Shown here: positions 1-8,701 of the stretch, piece after piece
Layout of the letters: every line of letters begins with the position of its first letter
Numbering within the stretch: position 1 is the stretch's first letter
NCBI GenBank assembly: GCA_039592335.1
Contig: JBDHBX010000017.1
Coordinates: 1 to 64,000, forward strand
DNA: 64,000 nucleotides
Direction: 5' to 3'
Source of the DNA: WVYX01 sp039592335
Lineage (GTDB): Bacteria > Gemmatimonadota > Gemmatimonadetes > Gemmatimonadales > GWC2-71-9
Position numbers and translations under genes: made by a program
Notes under the pieces: model-generated
Told to the model about the DNA's origin: nothing
The model's database searches: none
Seen by the model: the letters and a program-made list of their open reading frames with translations, nothing else

Positions 1-76
1 CGCTCGCGAGCCGCGCCACGAGGTTGGTCGGCCCCGCTCTCCCGAGGCCGAAGCGTCCAACGTTCCACCTACTCAT
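1..76 (-). CDS. 5' end of an unidentified gene, cut by the left edge
   Basis: An ATG at 76-74 on the minus strand is preceded by a near-perfect Shine-Dalgarno (complement of 82-90, reading GGAGGAGGT) at 6-7 bases. The visible reading frame gives about 25 residues starting MSRWNVGRFGLGRAG and runs off the window without a stop. The fragment is too short to assign a function. It lies downstream of the plug-like secreted protein on the same strand with a 35-base gap, so the two may be co-transcribed. Confidence 0.5.
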   Translation of the reverse strand, partial: MSRWNVGRFGLGRAGPTNLVARLAS

Positions 77-111
77 CACGTACCTCCTCCCATGGAGTGG
101 TCCGTTCGCGC

Positions 112-579
112 CTACGGCACGCACCGCGCCTTGATGTCGTCGATGACGTCGGACCCGGCGGAGCCGTGCATGGTGTAGACGCGTATGATCCCGCCCGCGG
201 CGTCCGTGCCGTACATCGTGGTGGCCGATGGGCCGCGGAAGATTTCGATCAAGAGCACGTTGGCGGGGTTGATCTGGTCGAGCACGCCGATCGCCTGTCC
301 CGGGGCGTCGGGGGTGTCGCTGGTCTCGAACAGCTTGAGCCCGGTGACCTGGCCGCGCAGGGCCAGCGCCACACTGGCGTAATCCTCGAGTTGCTCGGGA
401 GTGAGGACCTGGCAGCCGACGGCGGAGGGGCCGGGCTGCACTGGGGTCTCCTGCTGGGCGTGGGCCGTTGCCGTGCCGCCGATGAGCGCACCAAGAGCAA
501 TGGTGCATACACCCACCCACCGTACCGGCCGCAGCGCCCGAGAGACGCCGCGCCATGTCGGCCGCATCTGCCCTGTCAT
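112..579 (-). CDS. small exported protein with an orphan TonB-receptor plug-like domain
   Basis: A 155-residue protein with a basic N-terminus, a hydrophobic signal segment (about residues 20-37) and an AHA/Q cleavage-like site near residue 42. Near residues 115-133 it carries SATTMYGTDAAGGIIRVYT, which closely matches the end of the plug domain of TonB-dependent receptors. No barrel follows; the protein ends about 20 residues later (IKARCVP). ATG 579 is preferred over TTG 588 because GGGGAG lies 9 bases upstream of the ATG but directly abuts the TTG. Plug-only proteins are common in Gemmatimonadota and Bacteroidota-type genomes, but their role is not established. It could be a peptidoglycan- or receptor-associated adaptor, or a decayed receptor. 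Confidence 0.72.
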   Translation of the reverse strand: MTGQMRPTWRGVSRALRPVRWVGVCTIALGALIGGTATAHAQQETPVQPGPSAVGCQVLTPEQLEDYASVALALRGQVTGLKLFETSDTPDAPGQAIGVLDQINPANVLLIEIFRGPSATTMYGTDAAGGIIRVYTMHGSAGSDVIDDIKARCVP

Positions 580-975
580 GTTGCTCAACTCCCCGGGGCC
601 CTAGGAGGGGGACCCTGCAGGAGGCGCGGAGTCGGCGTCAGAGCGACGCCGATCCGCCTCAAGCGGAAGAGTTCACCCAGATTCCTAAAGATTCGGCAAA
701 GTTGGTCTTAAGAATCTCGGCGAGCTTTATGACTCCGCCGGTATGTGTTACACCGCGCAAGACTAGGAGATTCCCCCATATTCCGACAAAAGTGACCGCC
801 TTTGCCGAGGGGTGTGGCCGCCGTCCTGGGAACACCCCGACGGGGACTGCCGTTTCGGTTGCAGGCAGGGCCAAGTCCCGATAGGTTCGGGGCTTCGCAA
901 CCCACTCCTCCCACCCAGGGGTCGCTCATCACCGTCCCAACGCGCAGATCCAGGAAGCCACGGTCCGCTCGCCAC
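580..975. promoter_or_regulatory. divergent intergenic region between the plug-like gene and egtD
   Basis: About 400 bases between a minus gene starting at 579 and the likely egtD start. Bases 680-800 are clearly more AT-rich than the neighbourhood, which fits divergent promoters. I cannot assign a precise -35/-10 pair. The egtD frame stays open upstream to a TTG at 802 and includes a GTG at 814, so part of this stretch could be coding if the longer start is used. Confidence 0.35.
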
Positions 976-1959
976 GTGGGGGAGTCTGCCGCGGGTACGG
1001 ACGCGCGGCCCGACCCAGAAGCCACACTGGAGTTCGCCCGTGCGGCGGCCGTGGGCCTGACCGACACGCCGCGGTGGCTGCCCTGCCAGTATCTCTACGA
1101 CGCGCGCGGCAGCAGCCTGTTCGAGGAGATCACGAGGCAGCCGGAGTACTACCCGACCCGCACCGAGGCCCGGATCTTGGAGCGGCACGCCCCGGACATC
1201 CGTGACGCCACCGGGCGCGTGACCCTCATCGAGCTCGGATCGGGCTCATCGGTCAAGACGAGCTATCTACTTTCTGCGTACGCCGAGGCGCACGGTGAGG
1301 TCGGCTACGTGCCCGTCGACGTGAGTGCATCGGCGCTCGAGCACGCGCGGGAGCGGATCGGCCGGCTGCACCCCAGCGTGCGCGTGGACGGCATCGAGGG
1401 CCGATACGAGGAGGCCTTCCCCCAGTTTCACCGGCACTCACCGGCGATGGTGGTATTCCTGGGCTCCACGATCGGGAACTTCAATAACGGCGAGTCCCTC
1501 GCGTTCTGGCGGCGCGTCGAGCGGGAGCTCGTGCCCGGCGACTACTTCCTGCTCGGGGCCGATCTCGTGAAGGACACTGCGGTCCTGGAGGCCGCCTACA
1601 ACGACTCGGCCGGGGTCACGGCCAGCTTCACCACCAATCTGTTCACCCGCATGAACCGCGAGCTGGGCGCCGGGGTGGACCTGGCCCAGGTGGAGCATGT
1701 GGCGCGCTACAACGAGGACTGGCAGCGCGTCGAGATCTTCGTGCGCTTCAACGAGGCGCAGAGGGTACGGATTGAACCTCTCGACCTGAGCGTGGACATC
1801 GGCGCGGGCGAGATGGTGATGGTCGAGATTAGTCGGAAGTTCGTGTTGGCCGATCTGACGCGTTACCTGGCCACGCTGGGGTTGGCCGTGCGCGGGGTGT
1901 TCACCGACGAACGGCGCTGGTTCGGCCTGCTGCTGCTGCAGAAGGGGCCGGCCGGCTAG
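976..1959 (+). CDS. egtD: L-histidine N(alpha)-methyltransferase (ergothioneine pathway)
   Basis: EgtD transfers three methyl groups from SAM to the alpha-amine of histidine, giving hercynine, the first step of ergothioneine synthesis in the cytosol. Family signatures are clear: RWLPCQYLYDARGSSLFEEI (33-52), YYPTRTEA, the SAM loop IELGSGSSVKT (85-95), DVSASAL (115-121), FLGSTIGNFN, LLGADLVKD, the substrate-pocket region AYNDSAGVTASF, and the C-terminal RRWFGLLLLQ. From GTG 976 the protein is 327 residues, the usual family length. The frame continues upstream to GTG 814 and TTG 802, but that extra 54-58 residues is low-complexity and resembles no EgtD. No good ribosome site decides the start. 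No egtB is in the window, so the pathway must be completed elsewhere or stops at hercynine. Confidence 0.92.
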   Translation: MGESAAGTDARPDPEATLEFARAAAVGLTDTPRWLPCQYLYDARGSSLFEEITRQPEYYPTRTEARILERHAPDIRDATGRVTLIELGSGSSVKTSYLLSAYAEAHGEVGYVPVDVSASALEHARERIGRLHPSVRVDGIEGRYEEAFPQFHRHSPAMVVFLGSTIGNFNNGESLAFWRRVERELVPGDYFLLGADLVKDTAVLEAAYNDSAGVTASFTTNLFTRMNRELGAGVDLAQVEHVARYNEDWQRVEIFVRFNEAQRVRIEPLDLSVDIGAGEMVMVEISRKFVLADLTRYLATLGLAVRGVFTDERRWFGLLLLQKGPAG

Positions 1960-1992
1960 CCACCTGCGCCTGCGAATCGCGCGGTGACACGA

Positions 1993-2029
1993 CGAGGGGG
2001 ATGGTGGCTCACTGCAACCATCCCCCTCG
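1993..2029. terminator. bidirectional terminator hairpin
   Basis: A perfect 13-bp inverted repeat (CGAGGGGGATGGT at 1993-2005, complement at 2017-2029) with an 11-base loop lies between the convergent egtD and the propeller gene. The downstream sequence GCTTTGCTT gives only a weak T tract on the plus strand. Confidence 0.75.
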
Positions 2030-2051
2030 CGCTTTGCTTCCGAGCTGCAGT

Positions 2052-5000
2052 CTACCTGAGTCGCCCGCGCTCGATGGACAGCTCGTCGTATTCCGGAATG
2101 AGAGCCAGGTCGGCGGCCTGCGCCTGCGCCCGGAACGCCGCCACCTCCTCGGCGAACACGAGGTTCAGCTCCTCCAGGGCCGTGTCGAGCGCCGCCTCGG
2201 CGCGCTCCAGCGTGATGGTCTGCGCGTCGGTCGGCGCATCCCACGAGGATCCGAGGGAGGAGCCCGCGCGCCGCAGCCGATCGTAGGCCGTCGCTGGGCC
2301 GGAGAAGATCCCCTGACCGCTGGGCGGCGCGAACCAGGACTTCGACACTTCGTCGAGCCGTTCCTTCAGCGCGTCACCGGACTGCTGCAGTGCCTGCGCC
2401 GTGCTATCATCCAGCGAGGCGCTGCGGTCGAGCACCGCGTCGATGGCCTTCTGCGTCTCCCGCAACCGCACGACCACCTCCGTCACGAGCTCGACCTGGC
2501 GCTGCGCCCGCAGCAGCATCGTGTACTTGGCCTCGCGATCGCGCTGCGGGACGGTGATCCGTGGATCGGGGAGGACCTCCACCGAGCCGTTCGCCACCGC
2601 GTCGCCGACGGCAATACGGACGGCATAGTTCCCGGGGAGCACGAAGGGTCCGTCGAAGGTGCGGGTGCCCGTCGCGGTCGGCACCTCGGGACCGGTGCGG
2701 GCGAGGTCCCACGCAGCACGGTTGACACCGGGCTTCACGGAGCTCTCCATCGAGCGGAGGACCGTCCCGTCGCCGTCCAGGACCTCGATCTTCGCCGTGG
2801 CCGTGTCGCCGGCGCCATGCCAATAGCTCAGCAGCGCTCCGTACGCGCGGTTCGTGCCGCTGAACATGGTGTGTCCCGTGGAGCGGTAGCCGATTGCGTC
2901 AGCCGAGCGGTACTGGATGGCCACCGGTGGATCGAACAGGTGCAGCGGGGATGCCGCCGCCGCGCCCTGGGCCATCGCCCGCAGAGGCCGCACGTCATCC
3001 AGCACGTAGGCGCCACGTCCGTGGGTGCCGATCACGAGATCGTGGTCCCTCGGGTGAACGATCAGCGCGCGCACCGGCGCGGAGGGTAGACCGTGTGTCC
3101 ACTTGAACCAGTTCTGCCCTCCGTTGAGGCTGACGTACATCCCGAACTCGGTGCCGAGGTACAGCAGGTCTGCCACGATCGGGTCCTGCTCGATCACGTG
3201 GACGAACCCGTCGATCTCCTCGGTCGCGACGCTGCGCCAATTGCGGCCGTAGTCGGTCGTGCGGAACACGTAGGTCGTCCAGTTGCCCCGCCGGTGGTCT
3301 TCGAATACGACGAAGGCCGTGCCGGCGTCGAACTTGGACGGCTCGATGTGCGGCACCCAAGTGTTGTTGGGGACGCCTCGGATGCGGCCCACGACGTTCG
3401 TCCACTCGGCGCCGCCGTTGCGCGTCACCTGCACGTTGCCGTCGTCGGTGCCCACCCAGATCACGCCCCGCTCCACCGGACTCGGTGCGATCGTGATGAT
3501 GGTCGTGTGGTTCTCGGCGCCGGTGGCGTCGCGCGTGAGGCCGCCACTCTCGTCGGCGCGCTGCTTCTCGGGATCGTTGGTCGTGAGATCGGGCGAGATG
3601 ATCTGCCACGTGTCCCCACCGTCCATCGTGCGGTGGACGAACTGGCTCCCGAAGTAGACGACGGTCGAGTCGAACGGGTCCACGTTGATGGCGGCGTTCC
3701 AGTGGAACCGCAGCTCGGTCCCCAGCGGGTGGACCGGTTTGATGTCCTTGCGCTCGCCGCTCACCTTGTCGAACCGCCGCAGGTTTCCCTGCTGTGACAT
3801 GCTGTAGCCGTAGCGCGGGTCACCGAAGTCGACCATGGTCCCGAAGCCGTCGCCGCCACCGACCCGGGTCCAGTAGTAGTTGCGAATGCCACCGCCGTGC
3901 CACACGGCGCTCGGCCCGAACCACGAGCCGTTGTCCTGCAGACCGCCGTACACGTTGAACGGCGTATCCAGATCCACGTTGATGTGGTAGAACTGCGCCA
4001 GGGGGAGGTTCTCCACGAAGCGCCAGTTGTCCCCCCGGTCGTACGAGATGCCCACCCCGCCGTCGTTGCCCATGATCAGCAGGCGGCTGTCGTTCGGGTG
4101 GATCCACAGCTCGTGCACGTCGCCGTGGATGATGCCGCTCTGTACCACGGTGGTGAACGTCTTGCCGGCGTCCTCGCTCACCGTGCAGCGGCCGTGGATG
4201 CTGTAGAGCCGGTTCTCGTTCTGTGGGTCCACCCGGATGTCGGCGTAGTAGAACGGCCGCGGCGCGATGCCGCGCTCGTCGTTCACGGTGCGCCAGCTGT
4301 GCCCGCCGTCATCGGAGCGGAGCAGCGCGCTGTTGGTCGCCTCCACCAGGGCGTACACCACGTTGGGATCGTTGGATGCCACAGCGAGGCCGATGCGCCC
4401 CAGCTCACCGGGCGGGAGCCCGTCGTCCTCGGTGCGGTGGGTCCAGTGCTCGCCCCCGTCGTAGGTGACGTACAGGCCGCTGCCCGGGCCCCCCGACTCG
4501 AAGAACCAGGGCCAGCGCCGGTGCTCCCACATCGCGGCGAACAGCTTGTTGGGATTGGAGGGATCCATCACCAGGTCGGCGCCGCCGGTGCGCTGGTTCA
4601 CGAATAGCACGCGCTGCCACGTTCGGCCGCCGTCGGTGGTCTTGTAGACGCCGCGCTCCTCGCCGTCGGACCAGGTGGGTCCCAACGCGGCCAGGTAGGC
4701 GACGTCGGAATTCGTGGGGTGCAGCACCACCCGGTGAATGTGCTCCGAGCGCTCCAGTCCCAGATGCGTCCAGGTGCGCCCGCCGTCCACGCTCCTGTAA
4801 ATGCCGTTGCCCACTCCGGCGCTGTTGCGGGGATTCCCCTCTCCTGTGCCGACCCAGACGATGTCGGGGTTGGGCTGGAAGATGGCCACGGCGCCAATGG
4901 ACGCCGTCCCCTGCTCGTCGAACACCGGGGTCCAGGTGAGCCCGCCGTCCACCGACTTCCATACGCCGCCGGTCGCCGAGCCGACGTAGACGGTTCTGGG

Positions 5001-5159
5001 GTCGGCTACCACCGCGTCGATCGACGCCACGCGCCCGCTCATGCCGGCGGGCCCGATGCTGCGGGCCTGCATGCCGGCCAGCTGCGAGGGGTCGATCTGC
5101 GCCTGCGCAGCGAGGGTGCCGATGGTCAACAAGGCGAACGCGAGCACGATGCGCTTCAT
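2052..5159 (-). CDS. exported VPS10/sortilin-like Asp-box beta-propeller protein (paralogue 1)
   Basis: A 1035-residue exported protein. A Sec signal (MKRIVLAFALLTIGTLAAQA, 1-20) is followed by many Asp-box/BNR repeats: SVDGGLTWTP, SVDGGRTWTH, TTDGGRTWQR, SDDGGHSWRT, SEDAGKTF, SYDRGDNWRF, TMDGGDTWQI, TTDYGRNWRS. These build a sortilin/Xyloglucanase-like ten-bladed propeller over about residues 30-730. A beta-rich domain (about 760-870) and a helical, partly coiled-coil C-terminus follow. Databases usually label such proteins glycosyl hydrolase or VPS10-domain protein, but no catalytic residues can be assigned and the biochemical role is unknown. It is closely related to the next two genes; the same strings (NHTTIITIAPSP, GVIWVGTDDGNVQVT) occur in paralogue 2. 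Confidence 0.9.
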   Translation of the reverse strand: MKRIVLAFALLTIGTLAAQAQIDPSQLAGMQARSIGPAGMSGRVASIDAVVADPRTVYVGSATGGVWKSVDGGLTWTPVFDEQGTASIGAVAIFQPNPDIVWVGTGEGNPRNSAGVGNGIYRSVDGGRTWTHLGLERSEHIHRVVLHPTNSDVAYLAALGPTWSDGEERGVYKTTDGGRTWQRVLFVNQRTGGADLVMDPSNPNKLFAAMWEHRRWPWFFESGGPGSGLYVTYDGGEHWTHRTEDDGLPPGELGRIGLAVASNDPNVVYALVEATNSALLRSDDGGHSWRTVNDERGIAPRPFYYADIRVDPQNENRLYSIHGRCTVSEDAGKTFTTVVQSGIIHGDVHELWIHPNDSRLLIMGNDGGVGISYDRGDNWRFVENLPLAQFYHINVDLDTPFNVYGGLQDNGSWFGPSAVWHGGGIRNYYWTRVGGGDGFGTMVDFGDPRYGYSMSQQGNLRRFDKVSGERKDIKPVHPLGTELRFHWNAAINVDPFDSTVVYFGSQFVHRTMDGGDTWQIISPDLTTNDPEKQRADESGGLTRDATGAENHTTIITIAPSPVERGVIWVGTDDGNVQVTRNGGAEWTNVVGRIRGVPNNTWVPHIEPSKFDAGTAFVVFEDHRRGNWTTYVFRTTDYGRNWRSVATEEIDGFVHVIEQDPIVADLLYLGTEFGMYVSLNGGQNWFKWTHGLPSAPVRALIVHPRDHDLVIGTHGRGAYVLDDVRPLRAMAQGAAAASPLHLFDPPVAIQYRSADAIGYRSTGHTMFSGTNRAYGALLSYWHGAGDTATAKIEVLDGDGTVLRSMESSVKPGVNRAAWDLARTGPEVPTATGTRTFDGPFVLPGNYAVRIAVGDAVANGSVEVLPDPRITVPQRDREAKYTMLLRAQRQVELVTEVVVRLRETQKAIDAVLDRSASLDDSTAQALQQSGDALKERLDEVSKSWFAPPSGQGIFSGPATAYDRLRRAGSSLGSSWDAPTDAQTITLERAEAALDTALEELNLVFAEEVAAFRAQAQAADLALIPEYDELSIERGRLR

Positions 5160-5185
5160 GTGACGCCTCCGGAGTGGTGCGAAAA

Positions 5186-5225
5186 GGGGACGGACGGTCG
5201 CGCGACTGCGGCGCCGTCCATCCCC
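5186..5225 (-). terminator. intrinsic terminator between the two minus-strand propeller genes
   Basis: On the minus strand GGGGATGGACGG pairs with CCGTCCGTCCCC (complement of 5214-5225 and 5186-5197, one wobble) and is followed by TTTTC. It follows the stop of the upstream paralogue and lies 27 bases before the start of the downstream one, so the two paralogues are probably separate transcripts or read through only partly. Confidence 0.6.
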
Positions 5226-5297
5226 TCTTCGTTGTCTACGGCTTCGTCCCTTCGTTCACATCAATCTCAGGGTCGCGTGTCAACCTCAATTCTCTCG

Positions 5298-8200
5298 TCA
5301 GCGACCCGGCCCTGTCCAGTCGAGCGAGAGCGGTTCCTTCTCCGGGAACAAGTCGAGGTCTGCAGCCCGCGCCATATCGCGGAATGCCGCGACGTCCTCG
5401 GCGAACACCCGGTTGAACTCCTCGAGGAACTCCGCCAGGATCGCGCGACCCTGCTCCAGCGCCAGGAGCTCCGCCTCGGTGGGCTTCTCCCAGGTGGAGC
5501 TCATGGAGCTGTAGGCGGACAAGAAGCGCCGTTGCACGGTATTGGGATCCCGCCGGATGCCCTGCACGTTCTGGCGGCCGCGGAACCGCTCCTCCAGCGC
5601 CTCGAGCGCCTTCTTCAACTCCGTGCCGGCGTCGGCCAGCGCCTGCGACGTGCTGTCCTTCTTCGAGCGCACCTGGCCCAGCACTTGATCCACCGCCTTC
5701 GTGGTGCTCCGGATCCGCTCGACCGCCTCGGTGCCGACCTCGGCCTGCGCGCCGAACGCCAGCATGAGGCGGTGCTTCTCCTGCATGTCGGCCAGCGGAA
5801 TGTCGAACCGCGGATCGGCGCTCACCGCCACTGTCGCCGTGGACTCGGCGTCGCCGCGCTTCACCCGCACGGTGTACGTGCCTGGGAGTACCGCGGGGCC
5901 CGACGGCTGGAACCGGCTGGGCGGTCCGCCGTCGCGCACGCGACGGTAGGCGTCGTGCCGCAGGTTCCAGCTGGTCCGGTTGACGCCGGTCTTGGCCGGC
6001 CCTTCGAAGTTGCGGATCACGTTGTCGTCCGCGTCCAGCACCTCGATTGTCACCTTGGCGCTGTCGCTCCCTTCCCGAACGAAGTAGGTGAGCAGCGCGC
6101 CGTACGGCCGGTTTTCGCCGATGAACAGGGCCTGGCCGGTGAAGCGGATGCCGCCCACCTGCCCCACGTGGTACTGGATCGCCGGAGGGATCTCGAACAG
6201 GTGCAGCGCCTGCTGCGGAATGGCCGGGTTGGACATCAGCGCTCGGAAGGGCCGGATGTCGTCCAGCACGTACGCCGCCCGGCCGTGCGAGCCGACGACC
6301 AGGTCGTGGTCCCGCGGGTGCACGATCAGCGCCCGGTGCGGGAACCGTCCCAGGCCGTGGTCGTAGCGGAACCAGTGGCTGCCGCCGTTGAGCGTCACGT
6401 ACATGCCGTACTCGGTGCCGAGGAACAGGAGGCTCGCGTTCACCGGGTCCTGCTCGATCACGTGCACGAAGTTGAAGCCCTCGATCTCATCCGTGACCAG
6501 GCTGGTCCACGAGCGGCCGTAGTTCGTCACGCGGAAGGCGTAGGGCGCGTTGTTGCCCCGCCGGTGATCGTCGAAGGTCACGAAGGCCGTGCCGCCGTCG
6601 AACTTGGACGGCTCCACGTGCGTCACGTAAGTGTTCTGCGGCACGCCCGGGGCGCGCCCCACGACGTTGGTCCAGGTCGCGCCGCCGTCCCGCGTCACCT
6701 GCACATTGCCGTCGTCGGTGCCCACCCAGATCACGCCCTGCTCCACGGGACTCGGCGCGATCGTGATGATGGTGGTGTGGTTCTCGGCGTTGGTCACGTC
6801 GTACGTGAGCCCGCCACTCTCGAGCTGGTTCTGTTTCTCCGGGTCGTTGGTCGTGAGGTCGGGGCTGATGATCGTCCAGCTGTGTCCCATGTCGCAGGTC
6901 TTGTGCACGAACTGGCTGCCATAGTAGACGCAGCCGTCGAACGGATCGATCGCGATCCCCGCATTCCAGTTGAACCGCAGGAACACGCCGTCGGGGTGCA
7001 CCGGTCGGATGTTCTTGCGCCCGCCGGTTTCCTTGTCGAACCGGTAGATGTTCCCGCCCTGGGACATGCCGTAGCCGTAGCGCGGAGTGTTGGGATCGCT
7101 CACCGTCGCAAAGCCATCCCCGAAACCGACCTCGGCCCAGTGGTAGAACCGGATCCCGCCATTCTCCCACACCGAGCTGGGGCCCATCCACGAGCCGTTG
7201 TCCTGCAGGCCGCCGTATACGTTGAACGGCGTGTCCATGTCCACGTTGATGTGGTAGAACTGCGCCAGCGGCAGCGTGTGGACAAAGGTCCACGAACCGC
7301 CGCGGTCGTACGAGATGTACACGCCGCCGTCGTTGCCGTTGATGATGAGACGGCCGTCATGCGGATTGATCCACCAGGCGTGGTGGTCCACGTGCACGCT
7401 CTGGGGGTAGCCCGAGAACGGCTGGAACGACTTGCCGCCGTCCTCGCTCAGCGTCACGCTGCCCGCCACGTTGTAGACCCGGTTCTCGTTCTCGGGGTCC
7501 ACGCGTACCTGGCCGTAGTAGAACGGCCGGTTGGCGATGTCGTCGGTCTCGTTCACCGTCTCCCAGCTGTGCCCGGCGTCGTCGGATCGCAGCAGCACGC
7601 TCTGCTTCGCCTCCACCAGCGCGTACACGACGTTGGGGTCGCTGCGCGAGATGTCCAGACCGATGCGGCCCAGGTCTCCCTCGGGCATACCGTCGTCGGT
7701 GGTGTACCGCTTCCAGTTGGCGCCGCCGTCCCACGTCACGTACAGGCCGCTGCCCGGGCCGCCGGAGTTGAAGAACCAGGGCCAGCGCCGGTGCTGCCAC
7801 ATGGCCGCGAACAGCTTGTTGGGGTTGGCGGGATCCATGACGAGGTCCGCCGCGCCCGTCCTCTCGTCCACGTACAGGATTTTGGACCAGGTCTTGCCGC
7901 CATCGCTGGTCTTGTAGACCCCGCGATCGGTGCTCTCACCCCACGTGTTCCCCAGGGCCCCGACGTAGGCGACGTTCGGGTCCGAGGGGTGCAGGATGAT
8001 CTCGGAGATGGCGCCGGTGTTGCGCAGTCCGACGAACTCCCAGCTCTTCCCGCCGTCCATCGTCTTGTAGAGGCCCGTGCCGCTGCCCGCGCTGTTGCGG
8101 CGGCCCTTCTCGCCGGTGCCGATCCAGACGATGTCGGGAGCGGCCTGGAAGATGGCCACCGCCCCAATCGAGGACGCCGGCTGGTCATCCATGATGGGCT

Positions 8201-8453
8201 CGAACGTCACGCCGCCGTCGACGGACTTCCACAGCCCGCCGGTGGCCGCGCCCACGTAGATGATGTTGGGGTTGAGCTCTACCGCGTCGATGGCGCCGAT
8301 CCGGCCGCTCATCCCGGCCGGACCGATGCTCCGGGCCGCCATCCCCTCGAAGATCGAGGGATCGACCTGCGCTGCCACGGTGCTCCAGGCAACGACGCTG
8401 ACGGTGAGGGTCGCGCCGATGGCGCGCGCAAGACTACGAACCGCTCTGGTCAT
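5298..8453 (-). CDS. exported VPS10/sortilin-like Asp-box beta-propeller protein (paralogue 2)
   Basis: A 1051-residue protein. The ATG at 8453 is chosen because AGGAG stands 9-10 bases upstream and the following residues (MTRAVRSLARAIGATLTVSV...AAQ) form a signal peptide; a longer frame reaches 8720 but the extra sequence is not signal-like. The mature N-terminus VDPSIFEGMAARSIGPAGMS parallels paralogue 1 (IDPSQLAGMQARSIGPAGMS), so these two are a recent duplication. Asp-boxes include SVDGGVTFEP, TMDGGKSWEF, TSDGGKTWSK, SDDAGHSWET, SEDGGKSFQP and SYDRGGSWTF. The protein ends in a helical segment. Secreted or outer-surface location is inferred from the signal. A degradative or peptide-binding role is possible; nothing in the sequence proves enzymatic activity. 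Confidence 0.9.
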   Translation of the reverse strand: MTRAVRSLARAIGATLTVSVVAWSTVAAQVDPSIFEGMAARSIGPAGMSGRIGAIDAVELNPNIIYVGAATGGLWKSVDGGVTFEPIMDDQPASSIGAVAIFQAAPDIVWIGTGEKGRRNSAGSGTGLYKTMDGGKSWEFVGLRNTGAISEIILHPSDPNVAYVGALGNTWGESTDRGVYKTSDGGKTWSKILYVDERTGAADLVMDPANPNKLFAAMWQHRRWPWFFNSGGPGSGLYVTWDGGANWKRYTTDDGMPEGDLGRIGLDISRSDPNVVYALVEAKQSVLLRSDDAGHSWETVNETDDIANRPFYYGQVRVDPENENRVYNVAGSVTLSEDGGKSFQPFSGYPQSVHVDHHAWWINPHDGRLIINGNDGGVYISYDRGGSWTFVHTLPLAQFYHINVDMDTPFNVYGGLQDNGSWMGPSSVWENGGIRFYHWAEVGFGDGFATVSDPNTPRYGYGMSQGGNIYRFDKETGGRKNIRPVHPDGVFLRFNWNAGIAIDPFDGCVYYGSQFVHKTCDMGHSWTIISPDLTTNDPEKQNQLESGGLTYDVTNAENHTTIITIAPSPVEQGVIWVGTDDGNVQVTRDGGATWTNVVGRAPGVPQNTYVTHVEPSKFDGGTAFVTFDDHRRGNNAPYAFRVTNYGRSWTSLVTDEIEGFNFVHVIEQDPVNASLLFLGTEYGMYVTLNGGSHWFRYDHGLGRFPHRALIVHPRDHDLVVGSHGRAAYVLDDIRPFRALMSNPAIPQQALHLFEIPPAIQYHVGQVGGIRFTGQALFIGENRPYGALLTYFVREGSDSAKVTIEVLDADDNVIRNFEGPAKTGVNRTSWNLRHDAYRRVRDGGPPSRFQPSGPAVLPGTYTVRVKRGDAESTATVAVSADPRFDIPLADMQEKHRLMLAFGAQAEVGTEAVERIRSTTKAVDQVLGQVRSKKDSTSQALADAGTELKKALEALEERFRGRQNVQGIRRDPNTVQRRFLSAYSSMSSTWEKPTEAELLALEQGRAILAEFLEEFNRVFAEDVAAFRDMARAADLDLFPEKEPLSLDWTGPGR

Positions 8454-8701
8454 GGGTGGGATCTCCTGATGCTGATCCGCTGGTTTCGAAACGTTGTCTC
8501 GTGGTTGGCCGACTGGGAGGGCGGCCCGGCCTGTGGTGCAACGCCTGCGTGCCGCTCGAGGTTGCCTGCCGCGCTGGGCCGTTGAAAGGAAACCGGATGT
8601 CCCGGGGACGCAACCCGTGCGCCCTTCCATCGTCCCGTCCCGGCACATAACATGACCGGACCTCGCAGAATCACTCGTCCGACTCCACGGAGCTCCGAAG
8701 C
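8454..8701. promoter_or_regulatory. divergent promoter region between propeller paralogues 2 and 3
   Basis: A 248-base gap between divergently transcribed paralogues (minus start 8453, plus start 8702). Both transcripts must start here, so shared regulation is plausible. I do not see a convincing promoter hexamer pair or operator. Confidence 0.4.

Noticed and set aside
4719..8585. 1288-codon open frame on the plus strand opposite the first two propeller genes
   Set aside because: It is the antisense of two clearly coding, domain-containing genes; its product is His/Arg/Val-rich and matches no family. Long antisense frames are expected in GC-rich DNA.
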